Below the pieces are notes generated by a model, which worked only from the letters and a program-made list of their open reading frames with translations, was not told where the DNA came from and did no database searches. A stretch of 64,000 bases of DNA, from positions 416,001-480,000 of the forward strand of contig NW_026731643.1 in assembly GCF_028476545.1 (NCBI RefSeq), given 5' to 3'. Of this stretch, positions 27,121-39,443 are shown piece after piece. Every line of letters starts with the position of its first letter. The first letter of the stretch is position 1. The stretch comes from Physella acuta (taxonomy: Eukaryota; Mollusca; Gastropoda; Physidae). The translations under genes and the position numbers were made by a program.

Positions 27121-30068
27121 AAGCAAAGTGGTCTAGTGCCCGATAGGGCACTTCCCGGCGCCGCAGGCGCGTCAAATTTGGCACGATGGTGCCTTGGGGC
27201 GATAGAACACGAGGACCGGTGACGGTTTGCCGAAAAGTCCACGGACAGGGGGTCAAAACTGACCTCGACTGACCGGCGCCTAATATGGGCTATATTACGA
27301 AAAACAATTTCATCCGACGACCCCTCTTGAAATTGTGTGAGGTGGTAGAAGAACACCTTGGGGTGTCATAAAAAACTCGGCATATCTGGGAAAACTTCGT
27401 AAAGGGGTCAAAACTGACCAGTTGTATTTCCCTATATAATCTTTGTATTTTATGGGAAAAACAGGTGGTCATTTCAACGCGGATTTTAGGGTACTTAAAC
27501 TCAGTATATCTGGCTAATGTTTTGCATACTCTTAGGTAAATGGCTTGACCTTTAGGGGTAACTGTCGGTTTGACTCAAAGCCCTCGTCGAGGGCTACAAA
27601 GTGACCACGAGTGAAATTCTCTTTATATGAGCTCTATTGTGAAAAACATTTTCCTTCGACGACCCCCCCTTAAAATTTTGTGAGGTGGTAGGAGAACGCC
27701 TTGGGGTGTCAGAAAAAAATCGCCATGTCCGGGAAAAATCGGGAAATGGGTCAAAACTGACCAGTCGTATTTCCCTATATAATCTTTGTATTTTATAACA
27801 AAAACAGGGAAAGTTTAACACAATTTTTAGGTTACTTAACGTCTGTACATCATGCTAAGTTTTTGCATATATAGATGACTAGGCCGTCTGGAAAAACTGT
27901 TGGTCAGACTCAAAGCCCTCGACGAGGGCTAAAAGATGATCGTGAGTGAAATTCTCCTTATATGAGATATATATATATATAAATAAATTGACGAACGATC
28001 CCCTTAATATTATGTGACGTCGTAGACCGACCCTGGATGGTAACAAAAAAAACTTTATTCCCGTCGGAAACAGCCATTATAGTCGTTAAATATGTTCATA
28101 TACCGTAATTTCTTATATAAGCATAGCAACTGTTTGTTTAAAAAAAAGTAAACAAAGACATACGTCATACGTTCAGTTTTCACTATTTTAAACTGTTTTC
28201 ACTGTTTTAGTACAAAATTAAGTTGTTAATTTATGTTCGTATCCTAATTAAATAAATTAATTAATTTCAAAAGGCAATGTAATATAAATTATGAGATATA
28301 CTGTTCATGGAAACTGTGTAGTTATAATTCCATTTTAGTTATACATAGTGTACTTTCCAATATTTTGTCTGAGAACGGAATTTAAACCACAAACATTTTT
28401 TCTAAAGTAAGCATTACTGTTTAAATGTAAGCACTCCACACCTACTCCATCGCTAAATGATCTAGGTCTATCTATATACTACTAAAAGTCAAGTTTGTTT
28501 ACATGTTTGAATATTTATTTTTTTTGTTTTTTTTTGTTTGTTTTTTTGTTTGGCTGATCGAGTATTGTACATGGTTCTATTCATCGTGGAGAGCTGTAAA
28601 ATAGTATGTAGGTAGAGAACAATTTTTGTTTTAAGACAGACTGTTAATCACAAATTTATTTAAAGACGTTAATTAATTTATTGATTTATGCATAGGTAGA
28701 TTAACCACATTTTTTTTTAAATGTTAATACATTGACTAAACTTTGTGGGAATAGTGACGTCCCTTGATGTGTTTACTTTTTGGTACAATAAAAATGGCGG
28801 ACTCCATCATAGACTTTGTGGCCCATTCAAAAGTTTAACGTGTTACAAAGCTAATTTTCTGCCGGCTATAACTTAAACAATATGCCCGTTTGCTGTATTT
28901 ATTACGTTCCAACACTTATATCAATTTTCAACTCTCTTTTTTCATTTATTTTTACAATAAATATCTCTAGATCTAAAGATCAGCTGTCGAAGGAAAGTTA
29001 TGAATCTAGCCTAGACCTAGATCTAGAAATCTAGATTCTAGATCTAGAAATCTAGATCTAGCCTAGATCTAGATCTTGGTCACTAGACTCAATGTAAATT
29101 CTAGATCTAGACTTAATGTAAATTCTACATCTACAATCTATTTCAGGCCTTAATTATTTGATATAAATCTTTGTTTAGCTTCAATGATCATCTAATTCTA
29201 GAATACATGGGATTTTTTTTTTATCTAGGTTCTAGATCTATATATAGTAGGATTACTCTCTAACTTGGAGGCGTGGTCGGCTGCTAACAACAATATGGCG
29301 TCCGGACCGGACGCATGACTTCCTACCATTTTTAGGCCATGTTTACCACAAGCAAAATGGCGGGTGTTCACATTATTTAAACATGGTATAGGTGGCCAGG
29401 GCTAGATATGCCAGAAAAGCATTTTAAAATTTGCTTTGGAGAATGAAGGCTAAATTTTAAAGTCAGTGTCATTAAAATTAATAGAACTTTTTTTTTTACA
29501 ACGTTTTCAATTATATTTTAAGCCCTATATGTGAATGATTAGGGTGGCTATCAGGACCTCGCGGGGCACAGGGCAGGTGAAGTAGGGTTCACCTGTTTCT
29601 ATGTTCTCAGCATATGAAGGGATAGTGTGGTCAGTTAGCAAAGAGTAGAACATAATCTCAAACCAGAGAGTGCACACAGTAATATGACGTCATTGATTCT
29701 CGCGTATTCCACATTTTCAGTGCTATGTGTTACTGCTATGTGTTATTGAATTGCTTTATTTGTTTAAACGGCCAATGTGAAAAAAGGCCTTTGTGCCTAC
29801 AATTGTAACCGTTGTTTGAATAAATTTGAAATTTGAAATTTAGAGCCATGCTCGGCCGGAATAGTTTTTTTTAAAATTCAAACATGTCTGAGACTTGGCG
29901 GGACACTTGGCAGGTGAAGTAGAGTTTAGTAGAGTTTTTAAAATATAAAAACATCTTTTTGAATGTGGGGTCTGGTTTTTTGTGACGATAAGTGACAGTC
30001 GTGATGTTTTTTTTTATGGATGACCCCCGAAACCCACAGTTATCCAACGGTTGACGGGTAGTCTAGTT
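27121..30068 (+). repeat. Helitron array unit 1 (2948 bp)
   Basis: Outer-element part 27121-28470, with three degenerate repeats of about 335 bp marked by GAGGTGGTAG and hairpin AGCCCTCGTCGAGGGCT, then inner Helitron 28471-30066. Longer than the others because of an insertion at 29635-29843. Confidence 0.9.
29635..29843 (+). mobile_element. 209-bp insertion resembling a LINE 3' tail
   Basis: Present in array unit 1 only. It ends in an AATAAA-containing AT-rich tail with repeated TTTGAAA words, as 5'-truncated non-LTR elements do. It also holds a GCCTTTGTGCCTACAATTG stretch. No clear target duplication, so the class is uncertain. Confidence 0.45.
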
Positions 30069-32807
30069 AAGCAAAGTGGTCTAGTGCCCGATAGGGCACT
30101 TCCCGGCGCCGCAGGCGCGTCAAATTTGGCACGATGGTGCCTTGGGGCGATAGAACACGAGGACCGGTGACGGTTTGCCGAAAAGTCCACGGACAGGGGG
30201 TCAAAACTGACCTCGACTGACCGGCGCCTAATATGGGCTATATTACGAAAAACAATTTCATCCGACGACCCCTCTTGAAATTGTGTGAGGTGGTAGAAGA
30301 ACACCTTGGGGTGTCATAAAAAACTCGGCATATCTGGGAAAACTTCGTAAAGGGGTCAAAACTGACCAGTTGTATTTCCCTATATAATCTTTGTATTTTA
30401 TGGGAAAAACAGGTGGTCATTTCAACGCGGATTTTAGGGTACTTAAACTCAGTATATCTGGCTAATGTTTTGCATACTCTTAGGTAAATGGCTTGACCTT
30501 TAGGGGTAACTGTCGGTTTGACTCAAAGCCCTCGTCGAGGGCTACAAAGTGACCACGAGTGAAATTCTCTTTATATGAGCTCTATTGTGAAAAACATTTT
30601 CCTTCGACGACCCCCCCTTAAAATTTTGTGAGGTGGTAGGAGAACGCCTTGGGGTGTCAGAAAAAAATCGCCATGTCCGGGAAAAATCGGGAAATGGGTC
30701 AAAACTGACCAGTCGTATTTCCCTATATAATCTTTGTATTTTATAACAAAAACAGGGAAAGTTTAACACAATTTTTAGGTTACTTAACGTCTGTACATCA
30801 TGCTAAGTTTTTGCATATATAGATGACTAGGCCGTCTGGAAAAACTGTTGGTCAGACTCAAAGCCCTCGACGAGGGCTAAAAGATGATCGTGAGTGAAAT
30901 TCTCCTTATATGAGATATATATATATATAAATAAATTGACGAACGATCCCCTTAATATTATGTGACGTCGTAGACCGACCCTGGATGGTAACAAAAAAAA
31001 CTTTATTCCCGTCGGAAACAGCCATTATAGTCGTTAAATATGTTCATATACCGTAATTTCTTATATAAGCATAGCAACTGTTTGTTTAAAAAAAAGTAAA
31101 CAAAGACATACGTCATACGTTCAGTTTTCACTATTTTAAACTGTTTTCACTGTTTTAGTACAAAATTAAGTTGTTAATTTATGTTCGTATCCTAATTAAA
31201 TAAATAAATTAATTTCAAAAGGCAATGTAATATAAATTATGAGATATACTGTTCATGGAAACTGTGTAGTTATAATTCCATTTTAGTTATACATAGTGTA
31301 CTTTCCAATATTTTGTCTGAGAACGGAATTTAAACCACAAACATTTTTTCTAAAGTAAGCATTACTGTTTAAATGTAAGCACTCCACACCTACTCCATCG
31401 CTAAATGATCTAGGTCTATCTATATACTACTAAAAGTCAAGTTTGTTTACATGTTTGAATATTTATTTTTTTGTTTTTTTTTGTTTGTTTTTTTGTTTGG
31501 CTGATCGAGTATTGTACATGGTTCTATTCATCGTGGAGAGCTGTAAAATAGTATGTAGGTAGAGAACAATTTTTGTTTTAAGACAGACTGTTAATCACAA
31601 ATTTATTTAAAGACGTTAATTAATTTATTGATTTATGCATAGGTAGATTAACCACATTTTTTAAAAAATGTTAATACATTGACTAAACTTTGTGGGAATA
31701 GTGACGTCCCTTGATGTGTTTACTTTTTGGTACAATAAAAATGGTTGACTCCATCATAGACTTTGTGGCCCATTCAAAAGTTTAACGTGTTACAAAGCTA
31801 ATTTTCTGCCGGCTATAACTTAAACAATATGTCCGTTTGCTGTATTTATTACGTTCCAACACTTATATCAATTTTCAACTCTCTTTTTTCATTTATTTTT
31901 ACAATAAATATCTCTAGATCTAAAGATCAGCTGTCGAAGGAAAGTTATGAATCTAGCCTAGACCTAGATCTAGAAATCTAGATTCTAGATCTAGAAATCT
32001 AGATCTAGCCTAGATCTAGATCTTGGTCACTAGACTCAATGTAAATTCTAGATCTAGACTTAATGTAAATTCTACATCTACAATCTATTTCAGGCCTTAA
32101 TTATTTGATATAAATCTTTGTTTAGCTTCAATGATCATCTAATTCTAGAATACATGGGATTTTTTTTTTTATCTAGGTTCTAGATCTATATATAGTAGGA
32201 TTACTCTCTAACTTGGAGGCGTGGTCTGCTGCTAACAACAATATGGCGTCCGGACCGGACGCATGACTTCCTACCATTTTTAGGCCATGTTTACCACAAG
32301 CAAAATGGCGGGTGTTCACATTATTTAAACATGGTATAGGTGGCCAGGGCTAGATATGCCAGAAAAGCATTTTAAAATTTGCTTTGGAGAATGAAGGCTA
32401 AATTTTAAAGTCAGTGTCATTAAAATTAATAGAACTTTTTTTTTACAACGTTTTCAATTATATTTTAAGCCCTATATGTGAATGATTAGGGTGGCTATCA
32501 GGACCTCGCGGGGCACAGGGCAGGTGAAGTAGGGTTCACCTGTTTCTATGTTCTCAGCATATGAAGGGATAGTGTGGTCAGAGCCATGCTCGGCCGGAAT
32601 AGTTTTTTTTTAAATTCAAACATGTCTGAGACTTGGCGGGACACTTGGCAGGTGAAGTAGAGTTTAGTAGAGTTTTTAAAATATAAAAACATCTTTTTGA
32701 ATGTGGGGTCTGGTTTTTTGTGACGATAAGTGACAGTCGTGATGTTTTTTTTTTATGGATGACCCCCGAAACCCACAGTTATCCAACGGTTGACGGGTAG
32801 TCTAGTT
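30069..32807 (+). repeat. Helitron array unit 2 (2739 bp)
   Basis: Near-identical copy of unit 1 without the insertion; inner Helitron 31419-32805. The join to unit 3 reads CTAGTTAAGCAAAGTGG. Confidence 0.9.
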
Positions 32808-35545
32808 AAGCAAAGTGGTCTAGTGCCCGATAGGGCACTTCCCGGCGCCGCAGGCGCGTCAAATTTGGCACGATGGTGCCTTGGGGCGATAGAACACGAG
32901 GACCGGTGACGGTTTGCCGAAAAGTCCACGGACAGGGGGTCAAAACTGACCTCGACTGACCGGCGCCTAATATGGGCTATATTACGAAAAACAATTTCAT
33001 CCGACGACCCCTCTTGAAATTGTGTGAGGTGGTAGAAGAACACCTTGGGGTGTCATAAAAAACTCGGCATATCTGGGAAAACTTCGTAAAGGGGTCAAAA
33101 CTGACCAGTTGTATTTCCCTATATAATCTTTGTATTTTATGGGAAAAACAGGTGGTCATTTCAACGCGGATTTTAGGGTACTTAAACTCAGTATATCTGG
33201 CTAATGTTTTGCATACTCTTAGGTAAATGGCTTGACCTTTAGGGGTAACTGTCGGTTTGACTCAAAGCCCTCGTCGAGGGCTACAAAGTGACCACGAGTG
33301 AAATTCTCTTTATATGAGCTCTATTGTGAAAAACATTTTCCTTCGACGACCCCCCCTTAAAATTTTGTGAGGTGGTAGGAGAACGCCTTGGGGTGTCAGA
33401 AAAAAATCGCCATGTCCGGGAAAAATCGGGAAATGGGTCAAAACTGACCAGTCGTATTTCCCTATATAATCTTTGTATTTTATAACAAAAACAGGGAAAG
33501 TTTAACACAATTTTTAGGTTACTTAACGTCTGTACATCATGCTAAGTTTTTGCATATATAGATGACTAGGCCGTCTGGAAAAACTGTTGGTCAGACTCAA
33601 AGCCCTCGACGAGGGCTAAAAGATGATCGTGAGTGAAATTCTCCTTATATGAGATATATATATATATAAATAAATTGACGAACGATCCCCTTAATATTAT
33701 GTGACGTCGTAGACCGACCCTGGATGGTAACAAAAAAAACTTTATTCCCGTCGGAAACAGCCATTATAGTCGTTAAATATGTTCATATACCGTAATTTCT
33801 TATATAAGCATAGCAACTGTTTGTTTAAAAAAAAGTAAACAAAGACATACGTCATACGTTCAGTTTTCACTATTTTAAACTGTTTTCACTGTTTTAGTAC
33901 AAAATTAAGTTGTTAATTTATGTTCGTATCCTAATTAAATAAATAAATTAATTTCAAAAGGCAATGTAATATAAATTATGAGATATACTGTTCATGGAAA
34001 CTGTGTAGTTATAATTCCATTTTAGTTATACATAGTGTACTTTCCAATATTTTGTCTGAGAACGGAATTTAAACCACAAACATTTTTTCTAAAGTAAGCA
34101 TTACTGTTTAAATGTAAGCACTCCACACCTACTCCATCGCTAAATGATCTAGGTCTATCTATATACTACTAAAAGTCAAGTTTGTTTACATGTTTGAATA
34201 TTTATTTTTTTGTTTTTTTTTGTTTGTTTTTTTGTTTGGCTGATCGAGTATTGTACATGGTTCTATTCATCGTGGAGAGCTGTAAAATAGTATGTAGGTA
34301 GAGAACAATTTTTGTTTTAAGACAGACTGTTAATCACAAATTTATTTAAAGACGTTAATTAATTTATTGATTTATGCATAGGTAGATTAACCACATTTTT
34401 TTAAAAATGTTAATACATTGACTAAACTTTGTGGGAATAGTGACGTCCCTTGATGTGTTTACTTTTTGGTACAATAAAAATGGCGGACTCCATCATAGAC
34501 TTTGTGGCCCATTCAAAAGTTTAACGTGTTACAAAGCTAATTTTCTGCCGGCTATAACTTAAACAATATGTCCGTTTGCTGTATTTATTACGTTCCAACA
34601 CTTATATCAATTTTCAACTCTCTTTTTTCATTTATTTTTACAATAAATATCTCTAGATCTAAAGATCAGCTGTCGAAGGAAAGTTATGAATCTAGCCTAG
34701 ACCTAGATCTAGAAATCTAGATTCTAGATCTAGAAATCTAGATCTAGCCTAGATCTAGATCTTGGTCACTAGACTCAATGTAAATTCTAGATCTAGACTT
34801 AATGTAAATTCTACATCTACAATCTATTTCAGGCCTTAATTATTTGATATAAATCTTTGTTTAGCTTCAATGATCATCTAATTCTAGAATACATGGGATT
34901 TTTTTTTATCTAGGTTCTAGATCTATATATAGTAGGATTACTCTCTAACTTAGAGATAGGTCTGCTGCTAACAACAATATGGCGTCCGGACCGGACGCAT
35001 GACTTCCTACCATTTTTAGGCCATGTTTACCACAAACAAAATGGCGGGTGTTCACATTATTTAAACATGGTATAGGTGGCCAGGGCTAGATATGCCAGAA
35101 AAGCATTTTAAAATTTGCTTTGGAGAATGAAGGCTAAATTTTAAAGTCAGTATCATTAAAATTAATAGAACTTTTTTTTTTACAACGTTTTCAATTATAT
35201 TTTAAGCCCTATATGTGAATGATTAGGGTGGCTATCAGGACCTCGCGGGGCACAGGGCAGGTGAAGTAGGGTTCACCTGTTTCTATGTTCTCAGCATATG
35301 AAGGGATAGTGTGGTCAGAGCCATGCTCGGCCGGAATAGTTTTTTTTTAAAATTCAAACATGTCTGAGACTTGGCGGGACACTTGGCAGGTGAAGTAGAG
35401 TTTAGTAGAGTTTTTAAAATATAAAAACATCTTTTTGAATGTGGGGTCTGGTTTTTTGTGACGATAAGTGACAGTCGTGATGTTTTTTTTTTATGGATGA
35501 CCCCCGAAACCCACAGTTATCCAACGGTTGACGGGTAGTCTAGTT
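32808..35545 (+). repeat. Helitron array unit 3 (2738 bp)
   Basis: Near-identical copy; inner Helitron 34158-35543. It is followed by the outer element's own 3' tail rather than another unit. Confidence 0.9.
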
Positions 35546-35614
35546 AAGTATTAAAATTCTCAAATGTTTTTTAAAAACCTAAGCCTCCTAAGCGAAGCTA
35601 GGCAGTATGCCTAG

Positions 35615-36954
35615 TTATTAAATATGTGATAATATTATATTTATAAATCAGGAAAAATTACCATTTTTAACATAGAAGTACTTAAGCTGTCTGGACCCGA
35701 AAAACAGTGATCAGATTTTATAAATTAATAATTTTAATCATGGAATTGTAAGCACAAATAAACACATTCAGACGTGCTTATTATATATATTGTCAATCAT
35801 ACTTTTTTTCTTCCTAATCTATACATATAATTCTCGTCTTAGTGGGACCATGCGATACACCACGTAAGCACGCCGACCCACCCCCTCACTCGCTTTCTCT
35901 GCATATTGCTACCACCTATCCCCCACCATTCTGGTGAGCTGTGGTTCACGACAAATGTTTACAATTGCAGAGCCGGGTCGAATTAGTGCTAATGTAGTTT
36001 TTAAACCATTGGAAATTAAGGGGAGGTAATAACAAGTTCTGCTTGATCTTTTCAATGTCGTCTGTAAACTGTCGTCACGGATGGCTGCTTTCACGGAGTT
36101 CGGGGGAGGGGGGTGGAGGAGGGATCGTGAGAATAAACGTCCTTCCTGAGCTACTGATAGTGTTTTAAAACAAAATATTTTCAGTCGCAGCATTGGTAGT
36201 GTGGAATTCACTAATTATGAATTAATGAACAGTAGAAAATAAAACAACTAAATAGCTGCGCATATTTACGACGCGGGGCAGCTCGTTAATTGTAAAGTTA
36301 GACGAGATTTTCCCAACACATATAAATATTACATATAAACTTATTATGCATTTTATTAGCCTTTGACTCCAATTACAGACTGATTTTCATTCTGTATTTT
36401 CTCTCTGAGGTGTAGTGGCTCTCCCCAGTTATCGAGCCTCATCAGCCTGAGGGTCGAACACGTGACTTTTCGGTTGAGCAACAAAGATCTTTACCTACCC
36501 GACCACGCCGACCCCCTTTATAAACAATTCTACCGCTGCCATTGGATTAACGTCTTCCAATAATTACAATATACTTTTCAGAATATAGTTTACACTGTTA
36601 CACTTTTTTATTTAGTTCGATTGCTGGAAATGTATTCTATAATAAATGTTACGTCTATTTGTGGGTTTGTTGCAAAACTTGCAACTCAATTATGGGTTCA
36701 TCCATATACGAGGTCATGTTTTTTACCTCCCCCTCACATACGTCACACATCTTCACAAAAAGCCAGAACCCCCCCCCCCTTAAATGACGTCACATGTCAG
36801 CCAACAACCCCTTCCAAAACTGCAATTAAATTTTTCATAAAACATCGATATTTTTTTTAAAATCTTGTCTGAACTCTGTCAACATAGGGCTTTTTAATCA
36901 ATTCCTATTACAATTTATTAAGTTTTCTGAAACGCGAAATAACGGCTAAAATTC
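35615..36954. other. Remnant cassette C spacer
   Basis: Matches the FREP to GPCR spacers of the other cassettes in patches: 35690-35820, the SINE head at 36395-36516, and 36520-36605. A G-run region at 36095-36125 and the stretch 36240-36340 are not matched. No gene seen. Sequence from about 36690 belongs to a C-rich repeat. Confidence 0.5.
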
Positions 36955-37890
36955 GTTTTCCAACATTAGTTAGTTAGTCCTCTTTGCTCCTTATGGAGCA
37001 TAGGGCCTCCACCATTTCCTTCCATTTCTTCCTATCCTCGGCTATTAATTTTGACATCTCCCAAGACATCCCTATTGGCTTCAGTTCTTCAAGAAGACTC
37101 CGCCTCCAGGTCTGTCTTGGGCGCCCTCTCTTCCGCTTTCCCTGGGGGTTCCACTCAAGCGCTTGGCGTGTAACATTTGTGTGAGCCTTTCGCAGTGTGT
37201 GACCCACCCAGCGCCACTTCCTCCTTCTTATTTGCACACATATAGGCTCCTGCCTAGCTTTCCTCCATAGTTCCAAATTCGGCACTTTGTCCTGCCATCT
37301 CAGTTTCAGTATCTGTCTAAGGCATCTATTCATGAAGGTCTGTATCTTTGCTGTGCTTGCCTTGGAGACTCTCCATGTCTCTGCTCCATACAGCAGAACT
37401 GCCTTGACATTAGAGTTAAATATCCTAATTTTTGTGGTAATGGAGATGGCCGAACTTTTCCATATGGGTCGCAGGACTGTGAAAGCGCAGCGGGCTTTAT
37501 TAACTCTAGCGCGTATGTCCTCCTCTGTGCCTCCCGTTTTGCTGATCTTGCTGCCAAGGTAGACAAACTCTTGCACATCATTTACCTGTCTTCCGTCTAT
37601 TGACACTGGAGCCTCCTTTTTATTGTTAATTCTCATCATTTCCGTCTTTACTTTGTTGATCTTCAGACCTACGCGCTGCGAGATGGCTCCTAATGCATCA
37701 ACTTTTTCTTGCATGTCCTGTAGCCTGTGTTTTCCAACATTGCTTTTTTATAAATCATGAGTGCGACGTCACACATCTGAACATCCCCTCCCTCACCGTC
37801 ACAAAAATACCGACCCCCCTTCCCCCTACGAGGGTGACGTCATTTATCGACGACCGCTTCGACCCACTTCTAATGCAGCGAATCCGTTAA
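36690..37890. repeat. C-rich repeat split by a LINE
   Basis: Two halves (36690-36954 and 37742-37890) share words such as GACGTCACA, a C-run and AAAATACCGACCCC-like sequence. They flank the truncated LINE, so this looks like an older unclassified repeat interrupted by it. It lies where GPCR-C should be. Confidence 0.4.
36968..37728 (-). mobile_element. 5'-truncated non-LTR retrotransposon (LINE)
   Basis: Flanked by a 13-bp target duplication GTTTTCCAACATT (36955-36967 and 37729-37741). On the minus strand an open frame (37714-36974, 246 residues) codes the end of a LINE ORF2: reverse transcriptase tail with VYLGSKISKTGG, then LLYGAETWRVSK, the RRRKWRWVGHTLRK motif and a basic GKRKRGRPRQTWRR stretch before the stop. 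This C-terminal signature is typical of RTE-like and related invertebrate LINEs; the clade is not certain. The 3' end has a short ACTA-type tail. The endonuclease and most of the reverse transcriptase are missing, so it cannot move by itself. Clean target duplication and an open frame suggest a fairly young insertion. Confidence 0.88.
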
Positions 37891-38369
37891 ATCTGCTCAG
37901 ATACGTTCGATGACAATACAGGTCTATTTATTTTTTTAATTTAATTAGATGTTTAATTATTATTATTATTGGCTAATAATTTAGGAACCCTCGAAATAAA
38001 AAGATAGCTTGAATTGGTGTAATTGTTGCAAAAAAAAAATCTGAAAGGATGCTTGAATCATAATTGTTTTTGTTAGTTATGTTTTCACATCTCTTTTTTT
38101 TTAACATAAAAAATTAATTACTTGGCTTATTCCTTTTTTTGCACCAGAGGACCTAAGTGTTATAGATGTTAGGGCTATGTCTTTTTTTATTAAGCCTCTA
38201 GTTTTTCTTAATCAAGGTTTTACAGCTACTCTTCAAGCAACACTAACTGAAACGGGGAAAGACTCGGAATAAACTGAGGGGTTCGTTTGTCGGAGGTGTA
38301 TTCTACAATGAATATTACATTTTGTATAATATCTATATCTCCGCAAGTATAAAATATTATATATAGGGG

Positions 38370-38458
<89 letters not shown>

Positions 38459-39443
38459 TTATGACACATGATCTCATCGTAGCATAGCAACATTGTTTAA
38501 AGTGTTTCGGGATTTTTTAGGTATATAGCGTCATCTAACTCAATGATTTTAATAAAACACAGAGTATTTTTTAAAATATATATCCAAATAGCCTGTTAGA
38601 AATAATTGTTCCGGCTTTGTCAAAGTAACAGTTTTCAACAGTAATTAATACATGTAATTGTATAAACTTCTTTTAAGCACATCTGACAAACAACAAAACA
38701 ACAGCCGATAGACAGGTATATTAAAGACTGCAAATAACGATGGATCAGGAACGCACTAAAAAAAGTTGATTTCAACATCGCGAGGCAAATGATGGACTGG
38801 AACTTCCAGGGGAAAATAAAAGTAGGTGTAGCTGCAGCTCTTTGTTCCTCATAGACTTAAGAAAATGAATTCAGTCAAGTTGAAGAAAATAAATCTAAAT
38901 ACTTATTCTTATAGGGCCCCAACAAAAAGGTAGTCGGCTCTTGTCTGCTAAGCGTTTCCAAGTCTAACTTGTCATTGTCTGTCTTATTTCCCATTACAGC
39001 GTCAAACTCCAGTCATTAATTAAATTTTAATCTAGTTTCATCTTAATTACATGACCCTTCTAGTATTTACTTCATCTATTTACTTCTGAGACGGCTTCAT
39101 CTTCAATACCGATTGTAATACATTTATTGACATGACAACACTTTTAGTTTAAAGATTATTTTTTTAATGTATTAAAAATTAAATAAATCCATAATATTAA
39201 GAGTTATAGAAACCTAATAAATTTATTGAATACAACATTTTAATGCACCTAGCGTTAACTTAACTTACTGAAATATTCCTAAACAGTAACAGCAAATAGT
39301 AATTATTTAAATCATGCATAAAAAACAACGAAACATAACAGTACAACAATTTAAAATATTTCAAATATTCTAGCAAGTATTTAAGAAAAAATTGTACATA
39401 ATATTGTCCACACTATTAGCACTGAACAAATTTCCTTTTCTGA
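37891..39443. other. Cassette C/D junction, no gene seen
   Basis: About 37960-38110 matches the DNA upstream of the GPCR genes (compare 6540-6690 and 59830-59990), marking where GPCR-C would have started. An (AT)n tract followed by GT lies at 38371-38458. The rest is unassigned AT-rich DNA downstream of FREP-D. Confidence 0.5.
38371..38458. repeat. (AT)n(GT)n microsatellite
   Basis: About 74 bp AT followed by 14 bp GT. Confidence 0.97.

Larger units (their letters stand above)
27109..35614 (+). mobile_element. Nested Helitron with internal triplication, 8.5 kb
   Basis: Outer 5' end A|TCTATATATATAAAG at 27109; outer 3' end GCAGTATGCCTAG|T at 35614, with an imperfect hairpin (CCTAAGC GAA GCTAGG) seven bases upstream. 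Inside, a 2.74-kb block (outer-element sequence followed by a complete inner Helitron) occurs three times, starting at 27121, 30069 and 32808. Each inner copy begins TCTATATACTAC and ends GTAGTCTAG. The outer 3' tail (35546-35614) occurs once only, after the third copy. The three blocks differ by only a few bases apart from a 209-bp insertion in the first, so the triplication is recent. No helicase or Rep ORF is seen: non-autonomous. Confidence 0.85.

Noticed and set aside
27087-33508. Repeated 60 to 96-codon open frames in the Helitron array (three sets)
   Set aside because: They recur because the DNA is repeated; two of the frames are alike only because they translate internal 335-bp repeats. 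No domain and no Rep/helicase motif.
36984-37581. Open frames on both strands overlapping the LINE
   Set aside because: Shadows of the LINE reverse-transcriptase frame.
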